From Cubamyces lactineus (lineage: Eukaryota > Basidiomycota > Agaricomycetes > Polyporales > Polyporaceae), in NCBI GenBank assembly GCA_022376465.1, contig JACDTU010000009.1:1364001-1428000 (forward strand): 64,000 nt of DNA, in the 5' to 3' direction. A program made the translations under genes and the position numbers. This document shows, piece by piece, positions 12,254 through 21,605 of the stretch (within the stretch, counting starts at the first letter, position 1; every line of letters starts with the position of its first letter). The notes beneath the pieces are model-generated. The model saw only the letters and a program-made list of their open reading frames with translations, did not search any database and was not told where the DNA came from.

Positions 12254-12860
12254 TCAAAAGACTATCATTGAGATAAGTGAGTAACATCGTCACTCCTGGA
12301 ACGTGACTGCAGGATGTCATACCGCGAAGACTGTAGTTCGGGCCATCGCTGTTTTCGTTGAAGTTGGCCTCGCAGCGGATCTGACCGATCGACGGGCATA
12401 CAAACGGTAGCGTATTGGTGTTCTTTCTGAACGCAACTTGGAACGTGTCGTTAGGATCCTGAAGTGCGAATTCATCAACGCAGAGACACGACAGTAGCAT
12501 CATGGCAATCGTACATCGACCTCCATGGATCCGATATGCTTGGCCTGGCCGGGCAGACATCCAGTAGCGTCCGTGGCTTGACAAGTCCTATAGTCCATGC
12601 CGAAACTATACGTCAGAATGGATACTAAACACGGAAAACTCCTCTACTCACATCTGAGCGCCGGGCGTGCAGCCGACGACAATCCACCAGATGTAATGGC
12701 CGGGGCCGAGAGGGCCGATTGAACCACAGCCGGACTCAGTGCCGAGATTGACTTCGCCGTTCTCACCGCCGAATGCGACGATGGTCGTATTGTTGGGAGT
12801 AGGCGTGGCGGATATGACACCGATGGATGCGATGAAAGCGAAGATGGTAGAAAAACGCAT
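12254..12860 (-). CDS. Small secreted six-cysteine protein, copy 3 (subclass B)
   Basis: The predicted product has 141 residues and unknown function. Exons are 12860-12652, 12587-12515, 12458-12323 and 12261-12254. It opens with the signal peptide 'MRFSTIFAFIASIGVISA', followed by 'TPTPNNTTIVAFGGENGE' (a possible N-glycosylation site, NNTT, lies in the presumed propeptide) and the core 'ESGCGSIGPLGPGHYIWW'. The later exons give 'TCQATDATGCLPGQAKHIG' and 'DPNDTFQVAFRKNTNTLPF', ending 'DGPNYSLR' plus Val-Phe-stop (codons TTT TGA here). All six cysteines are kept. The TATA box is 72 nt upstream. No Lys-Arg site precedes the core. Confidence 0.88.
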
Positions 12861-12924
12861 GGTGAGTGTTGCGAACTTGGTAGGAATGTGAGTACCCTGC
12901 GGTCTAAGTACTCATACAACCCCT

Positions 12925-12932
12925 CTTTTATA
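12925..12932 (-). promoter_or_regulatory. TATA box of secreted protein copy 3
   Basis: TATAAAAG on the minus strand, 72 nt upstream of the ATG at 12860. It is followed by a 'GGTACTCACATTCCTACC' block also recognisable in copies 4, 5 and the right-edge copy. Confidence 0.6.
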
Positions 12933-14228
12933 GTGCCCGAAGCGCTTCCACTCGTAGTTACGTCCCTGCGGTGGAGCTCGAGTCCGCCACGGGCCTCGAA
13001 CCAGTCAGATTGTGATGTATTCTATCCTTCTTGGTGAGTGCGGTTGCTGTGCGATGCTTAGCGCATGGCGTATCGTCTTCGATGGATAGATAGAACCATT
13101 CTGACCTCCGGATAGCTGCCCATGTTCATACAGCGAATACAAGGTATTCGCTCCTTTCGCGGTCAGACTACATTACGCCTAGAGTGGCCGAGGCGCGCTC
13201 CTTCTATTGGATACTGTGAGGTAGATCGTGGCTGTACGTTTCCCCGCTCCTTCGACGGTGTCTGCATCCAACGTTTCCATATAGACATTTGACTGTCTCA
13301 GCTTGCGAAACCACGAACGTGCAATCCCAGGAGACAGCTACGAGCTCCGTGACATAACTCAAGAACACCGCCGCCTGTCCACCACAGTCAGTTCCAGGCG
13401 TGCCGGTCTCAAACGGCCTTTGTCGTAGCATCATTCCGCTATCGATGTACAAAGCTACGAGTCTTCCGCCTCTGCTTGCTTTGTACCAACCGCACCATGG
13501 CTGCCTTGTGACGACGAAGTTGTCGTATACTGTTGGGTTGTAAGTGGATACTAAGGCGGCTGACCGCACATCAATTCTGAAGGGCTGTTTTGCTCTGCAG
13601 ACGCGAGTTATACAAATATCAACATTGCGCAGGTACGATCTGCTTAGCCAACAGCTTTGCGTCAAAGCGCCACGAGGTTTACCTTGAAGAGGCTATGGGA
13701 TTATAGGTAAGCATATCGTCGCGCCTGAAGCCTATCTCATCTTCCGAACTTACTATCACCGCACACCCCAGTCGACTCCCGTATGTATCAAGCCACGCCT
13801 ACGCCTAGCCATGGGGGCACATGGTGTCCCGGGGGCACCAACGCCGAAAGGGTTTGGTGTATGCATGGCGATTGCGTATGCTCGCGAACTCTGTGACCTC
13901 GGAATCGGAGTTGTAGCGTGTAATAACGTGCGTAAAATCGAGCTTGATGGTCGCTTTGTAACCTCACGTTTCATAGAAGGTTCGGGCTGTGCACCCATGT
14001 CGCGCTGCCCCAAGTAATTTTCTTGAGCCTAACAATGTGACAAACAGCGAACCAACCACGCAGGCCGAATATCTGGCAGCGGTGGCCTAGATTTAGGCAT
14101 ACGAAATAGATGAAGGTATCTGACTACATCAAACCGGCGCTGCTCCAGCTATTGACTCTTGCGAATGTTATCCAGCTGTATATACAGATACTTCCAACTC
14201 GTGCAACCGTATCGATGACATTCTGGAT
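12933..14228. other. Intergenic spacer between secreted protein copies 3 and 4
   Basis: Contains a 153-codon minus frame at 13204-13665 with no recognisable domain, signal peptide or paralog. I treat it as chance (see rejected list). No other content is supported. Confidence 0.45.
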
Positions 14229-14837
14229 TTAGAAGACTGTCATATCGCGTGAGTGAGCTATTCATCTCGTGACGATCACCTGGGACGATACTCACCTCGC
14301 AGGCTGTAGCCCGGGCCGTCATCGCTGTCGTTGAAGTTGGCCTGGCAGCGGATTTGGCCGCCGGAGGGGCAAACGAACTGAACCGTGTTCGTGTTCTTCT
14401 TCGAGGCGATCTGGTACGTGTCATTCGGATCCTGGAAGGACGAGTTTTAAGTTAGGTCTACTAATCTCGAAACCATATCTTTCGAAGGACTCACATCAAC
14501 CTCCATGGAGCCAATGTGCTTCGCGTTTCCGGGTAAGCAGCCAGTGCTGTCAGTAGCCTGGCAAGTCCTATCACGCATTCGCTCAGTAAACTGCTATTAT
14601 GAACGTATCGCAGAAACGCGCTCACATCTCAGCGCCAGGCGTGCAGCCGACGACAATATACCAGACGTAGTGGCCACTGCCAAGCGGGCCGACGGAGCCA
14701 CAGCCGGACTCGGTGCTGAGGGCGGCCTCCCCCGTCGGACCAGCGAAGGCCGTGACGGCCTTGCTAGTCTCTGGCGTGGGGGTCGCAGCGACAAGGCCGA
14801 TAGAGGCGGCGAGAGCGAGGACAGTAGAGAAGCGCAT
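14229..14837 (-). CDS. Small secreted six-cysteine protein, copy 4 (subclass B)
   Basis: The predicted product has 142 residues and unknown function. Exons are 14837-14626, 14567-14495, 14431-14296 and 14236-14229. A signal peptide 'MRFSTVLALAASIGLVAA' is followed by 'TPTPETSKAVTAFAGPTGE' and the core 'ESGCGSVGPLGSGHYVWY'. Exon 2 gives 'TCQATDSTGCLPGNAKHIG'; exon 3 gives 'DPNDTYQIASKKNTNTVQF' and ends 'DGPGYSLR', plus Val-Phe-stop. It pairs with copy 5 in propeptide and exon 3, so these two are the most recent tandem duplicates inside the array. Its promoter is the closest match to the promoter at the right edge of the window (66 of 70 positions from TATA onward), so an inverted distant copy derives from it or a sister. 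TATA is 76 nt upstream. Confidence 0.9.
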
Positions 14838-14904
14838 TGTGAGTGTGGCTGAGAGATGGAGTAGGATTGTGAGTGTCCTGACGTTGAAAGGTGCAGATGC
14901 ACCA

Positions 14905-14913
14905 CCTTTTATA
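14905..14913 (-). promoter_or_regulatory. TATA box of secreted protein copy 4
   Basis: TATAAAAGG on the minus strand, 76 nt upstream of the ATG at 14837. Confidence 0.7.
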
Positions 14914-15853
14914 CTATTCAAGGCGCTTCGAATCGTGGCCGTTGTGGTTGGGATGCCCGTCTCGTCCGCTGGCGGAGTATCAACGCATTCCTACTCCCCT
15001 CTCCGGGAACGAGGCCGTCGGTAGCGTAGGAAGTACCGCATACGAGTCATGTCCTACCACTCGGAGCGCCGGCGCTTGCGATCGTGATGCTTCCACCATG
15101 GCGACCTGCGCCTGTCGCTGACTGCATGTTGGCTCTACTAGTACTGCGAGGTGCGTAGTAGTCTATGCTCACCGTCTTCGTGGACTATTGTGGATTCGAC
15201 TCAGTAGACCAAGCACGTCTATACGATGTCGATAGGTATACTGTCAAGCGATAATGTCGGTCGCCAGTAGCCGCGCATGCAGAACTTGCGCGCTCCGGTG
15301 AAGGTATGGACATCGGCTTGCCGTGCGCATTGTATGAAGCGTACGCGCATGATGTATCACAAGGAGGCGGTGACCTGCAACCTTGAACCGCTTGGCACAC
15401 AAGCCTTCCGTGACGCGGCACCATCATATGATGGATTCTCGTCTTACTAGCCGCCTCCTTTCCAATGGGGTTCCGCTAGATCGCCGCGCTCGTGGTCGGA
15501 GACATTCTGACATCCCTGATGGCTGGTTACAGCCCGAACGGGCTTCATAACCGCTTCCTAACACGGGCTATTGTTAGCGCGTTACACCGAAGGCCGTCAA
15601 GGCACAGGGCTGGCCTACGGCAAAGGTGTCTACATTCGATTCGGGCGAGAGTGTGAGTATTTTTAACGCATGATAGACATGGCATCTCTGACGGGACATT
15701 TGTTTTTCTTGGGGCACAGTTTTTGTGCACAAGTGATTGTATTTTGAACCGTTCAAACAGGCCTACTTGTACAACTCGACGAACATTCCAACTGAGCACT
15801 ACTCCGTTACACTACAAGAATACTAGCAAGCCGAGTGTGATATCTCCAAGCAC
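14914..15853. other. Intergenic spacer between secreted protein copies 4 and 5
   Basis: The first ~100 bases hold upstream promoter sequence shared with the right window edge. The rest shows only short open frames without support. Confidence 0.5.
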
Positions 15854-16460
15854 TTAGAACACTGTCGGGAATTGTGAGTGATCTGTCATATCCCCTCAAG
15901 AAGACTAATACTGACCGCGGAGGCTGTAGTTCGGGCCGTCATTGTTATCGTTGAAGTTGGCCTGACAGCGGATCTGGCCGCCGGAGGGACACACGAACTG
16001 GACTGTGTTCGTGTTCCTCTTCGAGGCGATCTGGTACGTGTCGTTCGGGTCCTGTGAAGAGCGGTGTCAACTCGGATACCGCAACCTCGATGTAAAATCG
16101 ATCCCAATGCTTACATCGACTTCCATGGAGCCAATGTGCTTCGCGTTGCCGGGCAGGCATCCGGTGGCATCGGTGGCCTGGCAGTTCCTACATTCCATGT
16201 ATAAGTGAGCCTGCTCGAGAACCACCCATCGTGTGCGATTACACCTACAATTGAGCACCGGGGTTGCAGCCGACGACAATCCACCAGATGTAGTGGCCAG
16301 AACCGAGGGGTCCTACAGAGCCGCAGCCGGACTGGGTGGTGAGGGAGACCTCACCGCTCGGGCCAGCAAAAGCCGTGATGGCCTTGCTAGTCTCGGGAGT
16401 GGGGTTGGCAGCAACAAGGCCGATGGAGGCAGCGAGGGCGATGACGGTGGAGAAACGCAT
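15854..16460 (-). CDS. Small secreted six-cysteine protein, copy 5 (subclass B)
   Basis: The predicted product has 142 residues and unknown function. Exons are 16460-16249, 16187-16115, 16051-15916 and 15861-15854. The signal peptide is 'MRFSTVIALAASIGLVAA', then 'NPTPETSKAITAFAGPSGE' and the core 'QSGCGSVGPLGSGHYIWW'. The first splice falls in a Leu codon (TT|G) instead of Met, so the residue there is not constrained. Exon 2 gives 'NCQATDATGCLPGNAKHIG'; exon 3 gives 'DPNDTYQIASKRNTNTVQF' and ends 'DGPNYSLR'. The 8-nt last exon reads TGTTCTAA instead of TCTTCTAA and still encodes Val-Phe-stop. All six cysteines are present. TATA is 75 nt upstream. Confidence 0.9.
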
Positions 16461-16526
16461 GGCGGATGTCGATGTGAACTGAAGTAGGATTGCAAGTGTC
16501 CTGATGTTGGAGGTCGGAGCCCCATG

Positions 16527-16535
16527 CCTTTTATA
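16527..16535 (-). promoter_or_regulatory. TATA box of secreted protein copy 5
   Basis: TATAAAAGG on the minus strand, 75 nt upstream of the ATG at 16460. It is followed by a 'CAGGACACTTGCAATCCTAC' block matching copy 4. Confidence 0.7.
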
Positions 16536-18053
16536 CTGCTCACAACGCGCTTTACTACTTTTCAGACTCTGTCGCGCAGAAGGCTGTCTGACAGGTGACC
16601 GCTTCACCCTCCGTATACGTGATCTCCTCTTTGGCATCGAACCTTACGCTTACGGCCGACAGCGGCGCATCGCGCGCAATACGAGTCAGACTACATCGGC
16701 TTGTGCGCCATTGAACCCCAAGTCCACAAGCGAGCGCATATCCAAGTGACATCCAAGCTCGATTGATTCGTATGGGGCACACAAGGCTACAAGGCTTCAG
16801 GCAGACCCCCTATTCGGTAAGAGAAATTCTGGTATCTACGATGCGACACATCCCTGAGTAGACTAGTAGCCCAGTGGCCCTGCAGCGGGTATGCCTCCTA
16901 GCTACAAGGGGCTTGCTGCTGGTCATCGCGAACAGTCGTTTAGGATCCTTAACCTTGTAATCTCGCATAGTGCAGCGTAGACGCAGCTCACGCGCTCCGA
17001 CCAGTACAATAACATCGGACTACTGAGAGGGAATGGATCGCCAAGCTCTCTGAGACGCAAATACTTGTGACATCCTAGGCGTGCCGCCGCTTGTAGTCCG
17101 CCTCGCGCACTTCGTCAGGCGGGCAGGGGCGCCTCGGCTTCCGTCGGGATCGCGAGCATTCTCCGATCCTGGCGCTGCAGGACCCGACAACTAGCCCTTG
17201 ACAGTTGGGGATGCAAACGTTCGATCTCGAGTAGCACGTTGGGGGCCTGGGCATTCGACGGAGCTGTGCACAAATACGCGCCCCTGTGCAGAAGCTCGGA
17301 GTGATCTCGAGAGCGTGATGGGGCACCAGCCCCCGGGGAAGCATCTGTGGCTAGCCAGCGCTCGTAGCCCTTCTCGGGGTGGTACAGTTCCTTTTGTGAG
17401 TCTACGCAGTACATTATGATTCACTTCTGCAGATGGCCGCGCCGCGGATCCTGTGAGGGATGGGCGGGGTGTCGTTAGTGTCTTGTAAAACTTCCGGGAT
17501 AACCGCTCGCCTGTCCGCTCGAGGGTTCGAGGCCGGACGTGTTGCAGGGAACACCCGGCTATGAAGGTGTAAAAGCGGGCCTGCGTCTGTGGGGGTCCTC
17601 ACATGCACGTTTGGTCTTCAAGAATGTACTGATCCGCTCGATAGAAGATCGCAGCTCTTCATGAGACCGCCACCGCCGCACGCGTGGTGTCTGCGACGCG
17701 CCTCTACGCGATCACATGATCGCGTGTGCGCTGCAAGCTCCGAGTCAACTATGTTCTCTCAGCCAGAGACGACCTTCTCCGCCTATCCGTGCATCCCACG
17801 AGGCCGCGACTCCGTTCCTCTTGGCTTACATGGATCGCGTGGCGAGTGTTGAACTCCAGCGGTTTGGCGACTATTCGCGGATAGTTTACGAGTTCATAGT
17901 CCAGACATTGATAGCTAACAAACCCTCCGAGAAAGCATATGATAACCAGCAGAAATTCCAAGTGCGCCCATTATTCCATAGCTGGTTCATACTACGTCGC
18001 TGCGCTTCACGAATGCAGGCCATCGGATTAAGTCAGACTAAACGCGTCGCCAC
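16536..18053. other. Intergenic spacer between secreted protein copies 5 and 6
   Basis: No gene is supported. It contains the first example of a palindromic repeat (17674-17730) listed separately. The flanking 17.1-17.6 kb stretch is GC-rich and could be a gene relic, but I could not identify it. Confidence 0.45.
17674..17730. repeat. Palindromic dispersed repeat, copy at 17.7 kb
   Basis: Core 'TACGCGATCACATGATCGCG' is a near-perfect palindrome. The reverse complement of this segment matches 60443-60500 over about 50 bases, including the flanks 'GTAGAGGCGCGT' and 'GCAGACAC'. A possible half copy with 'ACGCGATCACGTG' followed by 'CCTCTACC' is at 5335-5353. It may be a miniature element or a shared terminus; nature unknown. 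Confidence 0.55.
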
Positions 18054-18647
18054 TCAGAAGACTGCAGTTACGTTCTTCAGTAAGAAGGCGACTCGGTCAA
18101 AAGCGAGACATGTCATACCACGGAGGCTGTAGCCCGGGCCATCGTCGTTGTCGTTAAAGTTTGCCTCGCAACGGATTTGCCCGCCCTGAGGGCACGTAAA
18201 GGGCAGCGTGTTCGTGTTATCGGCCTTCGCGACGTTGAAGGTGTCATTGGGATCCTGCGAAGGTCGCAAGTTGATGTCAGGACTCGCACATAAGATGGTA
18301 GAGGGGAAGGGCTCACGTCGACCTCCATAGAGCCAATGTGGCTTGCATCGCCAGGGACACAACCACTCGCATCCGTTGCCTGGCACGTCCTACGAGTCAC
18401 CGCGTCGATCAGCTTTCGAAACGACGAGGCATAGATGTGAGTTCAACGCGTACATCTGGGTGCCAGGAGTGCAAGACGTGGTGATCCACCACTTGAAGTG
18501 GCCAGTGCCGAGCGGGCCCGTCGAGCCACACCCGGAACGCTTAGCGATCTCGACGCTGCCGTCGCCGGAGCGGGCGACGAGCGATGAGGGTGTGGCGGCG
18601 ACGAGGCCGACAGAAGCGACGAGAGCGACGATGGTGGAGAAGCGCAT
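18054..18647 (-). CDS. Small secreted six-cysteine protein, copy 6 (subclass A)
   Basis: The predicted product has 136 residues and unknown function. Exons are 18647-18454, 18389-18317, 18254-18119 and 18061-18054. The signal peptide 'MRFSTIVALVASVGLVAA' is followed by 'TPSSLVARSGDGSVEIAKR', whose terminal Lys-Arg would allow Kex2-type cleavage, and the core 'SGCGSTGPLGTGHFKWW'. Exon 2 gives 'TCQATDASGCVPGDASHIG'; exon 3 gives 'DPNDTFNVAKADNTNTLPF' and ends 'DGPGYSLR', plus Val-Phe-stop. Exon 1 is 194 nt as in copy 1, against 209-212 in the inner copies. The decayed plus-strand copy at 53.2 kb resembles this subclass, including upstream sequence. TATA is 115 nt upstream, as in copy 1. Confidence 0.9.
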
Positions 18648-18754
18648 GGTGGCTACTTGAGAGAGCGGTAGATGAGTGGAGAGCGGCGAAGAGAGCTGGG
18701 CGAGGCTGAGTTAGGTAGTCGAACTGACTGAGTACTCGGGAAGAGCTGGAGGGG

Positions 18755-18762
18755 ATTTTATA
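18755..18762 (-). promoter_or_regulatory. TATA box of secreted protein copy 6
   Basis: TATAAAAT on the minus strand, 115 nt upstream of the ATG at 18647. Confidence 0.6.
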
Positions 18763-20061
18763 CCTCTGGCGAGCTGAGCTTCGTAGTCAGTAGTACGGCA
18801 CTTCCCCGCTGAGATTGAGCTCAACAGCACTGGCCATGAACTGCGGTGGCATGCATGCGACCCTCGCGCTGTGAGGAGCCAATTGCAAGCACTAGCGGCC
18901 TCAAGATCGACTGTCAATACCAAATACGACTGTAGTGCGACCCCGTTACGAGAACCCCACAGATGCCCCATAGCGTTTGTCGTTTCAGGACACGGTTACC
19001 GAGCGATGCTCCACAGTTTAGCTCTCTGGGCCATAGCACCGTCGACGGCGCTGTCACAACTGCAAGCAGCTTCCAAGAGGCTACGCACCTCGTGAGTCGC
19101 GGCTCAGCACAGCGCACGGACTCTAGGGTAGAGATGGTACTGCGTCCCGGATATGCGATATGTATCGTCAACATAGTCGATATGCGTCGCCTGCCAGTAG
19201 TCCATTGTAGCGGTACGGTGCTCGATTGCCCATTGGTGACATATTTGGCTTGTTCGCTCGATTGTCCTGTTGGTACCATACAAGATTGCACGTATACTGC
19301 CAGAGCACCCTCAGCGTGCCCTGCAGTTCGAGTGGATTCGGCGCACTGGCTTGTTACATACCCCCGACATATCGGACGCACCCAACCGTGATGCATTGAT
19401 GTCCTATTGTGTACGGCTGCGTGTTGATGTGGGCGCCTATGGGCGCCAATTCCCGAGTTGGCTAGATTCTAATATTCTCAGGCTATACAGTGGTACACAC
19501 TGCTTAACAATGTTGACATAAGCCACCGAGTACTCACCGGATTATGGTGGGGCCACCAATGTGGTGTAACAGGCCCAAATGGGATAGTGTTGGTTTGGTG
19601 AGTTCAGTACAGGGGGCGTGCCAGTGGGATGTGTACTGGTTTGTAGGAAGGTTGAACACGATCGTCAGTCAGAGCGCGACGTATCGTGGCGGAGTGAGCT
19701 CCTGACATGATGTCTCTCTGTGACTGGCGAAGCTCGCAAATGATGGAGACGTCTTCTTGGTGGAGCATGCAGCTACCTGCGATCTGAGGCTCGCGCAGTC
19801 GACGCAGCAGACAGTCAACCCCAACTGTTCGACGAAGACCCGCGTCGCGCACATGAAAACGTCATAGCAGGAGCAACCTACCAAGAGAGTGCGGTGAGCC
19901 ATGTCCGCACTTGAGCTCAGTGCGAACTCCAAAGCCACCTTTGACGACGGTCACCATGGTTGTGAACTTAACCAATTCGTCAAAGACAGACGAAGGTACA
20001 TCAAGGGTGCCAGGGATATCTGATTGGATACTGTGATGATGGACGTACTGTACACTTGCGA
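18763..20061. other. Intergenic region, no gene seen
   Basis: Between the array and the mitochondrial carrier. Overlapping frames of up to 160 codons on opposite strands (18914-19396) cannot both be real, and neither shows a motif or introns. I assign nothing. Confidence 0.5.
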
Positions 20062-21355
20062 TTACGAGAATATATGGACGACTGCTTCGAACGTCGTAAA
20101 AGTTACCATGTTCACGGGTATAGCTCTGGTTTTGTGCAGTCAGTCAGCGTCGTGGACTAGCACCGCTGAATGTGGTATGCTCTGGTAGCGTACCTGATCA
20201 ATGTTGGTGCCAGCCCTCTGAAGAAAACTCCCGCTCCCTCTGCGCGGTACGACGCGACGATCGTCGACCACGTTGTCCTATACGGGTTGTTCGGCGCCGC
20301 CGCCGCCGTGCTCTGAATGCGTGTTTTCACAACGTCAAACGGGAAGGTGACAACCCAACCAGCAATGCCTGCCATCCCACCCGCAGTGAGGAGGGCAGGG
20401 AGCGAATGGCTCGCAAGCGCCGAGTCAGAGCCTGCCTCGCGGCTTGCATGGTCGCCGTCGCGAGACGATCGCGGCCAATACCGCAGCGTGGCTTCGTACG
20501 CAGCGAAGTATGCGCCGTACCCTACGTCGCGCAGCGCAGTCGCGGTGATACCGCGGTAGAATCCGCGAATGCCATGATGTCGCCAGATGTGGAGAATGAC
20601 GTCGCGGTCACGGAGGGGGATGGCAGAGCCAGCGGAGCGAATGAGGGACTGTTGGTGAATCTTGATGAGCTCTGCGGGAGTAGTAATTAATCTGCACGCA
20701 TAGACAGTAGGGGTGAACATCGGTGTGCGACGTGTAAGATTGGTACACGAGGGACATACGAAGATAACACGCCGCTTCCGGCACCTGCAAGGTGAATTTG
20801 GGTGAGTGTAGGGGTAGCGTTCTCATCGTCTAGTTGTGTTCGCATTAATGATCGGTACGTTGAGAAGACAAGGCCGTTCAAGGGTGGTGCGCCAGCCTGA
20901 AAGAGAGAGTCACCGCGGGTGCTCTGAGTGTGAGCTGTGGCTGGGATACGTACCAGTGGTGCTGCGATGCCGCGGTAGAGCCCACGTATTCGTTCTTCGC
21001 GTATAATAGTAAAGAAGGCGTGCAAGGTGGAACGGTACCTGGAGGCTATCTGCGGGTTCTGGAACCGCACCTTAACTGCGGGTGAAATCAGCGGGAATTC
21101 ATCCAACAGCCGAGGTGGCTACATACCGGTGTCAAAAGGGTATCCAACCACCATAGCAGCCATGCCTATCCATTTCGTCGCATCCGAGCGTATATATGCA
21201 GATAGATAAGATGCTGCTCACCAGCGACTGTTCCGGCGAAGAAGTCAAGAGCAGCGCTGATCTCTGAGGGCGATGGTAGGAGTCAGGAAAACGTCTAGTG
21301 AATTGTCTGTAATCAAATACATACCTCTAGGTTTAGCTTCCGTGACTTCGGGCAT
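20062..21355 (-). CDS. Mitochondrial carrier family (SLC25) protein
   Basis: A solute transporter of the mitochondrial inner membrane with three ~100-residue repeats. Exon 1 starts at 21355 ('MPEVTEAKP'). Later exons give 'ISAALDFFAGTVAG', then the three carrier signatures: 'GYPFDTVKVRFQ' across an intron near 21130, 'TTPAELIKIHQQ' near 20690, and 'TFPFDVVKTRIQ' near 20340. The last exon, after the donor at about 20197, reads 'AIPVNMVTFTTFEAVVHIFS' and stops with TAA at 20062. Repeat-linked Gly-rich helices ('GLYRGIAAPL', 'GFYRGITATALRD', 'VFFRGLAPTLIR') are all present. The substrate cannot be read from sequence; the Glu-Leu-Ile-Lys signature in repeat 2 suggests the acylcarnitine/ornithine/amino-acid group. 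It is divergent from the Abp1 gene, 250 bp apart. Confidence 0.9.
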
Positions 21356-21605
21356 TATGGTCTATGTTGTAGATATCAAAGATGATGAGAAGAAACGAGA
21401 TGGGAGATGAAAGGGAGAAAGTGGCTGAGGCGGGGAAGTGGCCATGGCCAAGCGCATAAGCGCCCGTACGACATCATCAGCGCCTTGCTCGTCTCCGGCC
21501 GAACATACATCTCTCCGCAGCCCTCTCATCGCTTCCAATTGCTATCCCACTCTTGCGTCGACTAGAACCTACTGCTAGACTATTACTGAAAAACAGTTGC
21601 CTGCG
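21356..21605. promoter_or_regulatory. Shared divergent promoter (mitochondrial carrier / Abp1)
   Basis: Only 250 bp separate the two start codons, so both promoters must overlap here. I see no strong TATA box on either strand, which fits housekeeping genes. Confidence 0.5.

Noticed and set aside
13204..13665. 153-codon minus-strand frame inside the secreted-protein array
   Set aside because: No domain, signal peptide, splice pattern or paralog in the window, and the array's own spacing does not predict a gene here. Length alone is not enough in DNA of this GC content.
17523..17533. GGTTCGAGGCC, matching a tRNA B box
   Set aside because: No A box at the right distance and the flanks do not fold into a cloverleaf with matching acceptor stem.
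18914..19396. Overlapping 160-codon (minus) and 142-codon (plus) frames
   Set aside because: Complementary frames of similar length with no motif; mutually exclusive and likely chance.
20172..20690. 172-codon plus-strand frame
   Set aside because: Antisense to the mitochondrial carrier signatures; a shadow.
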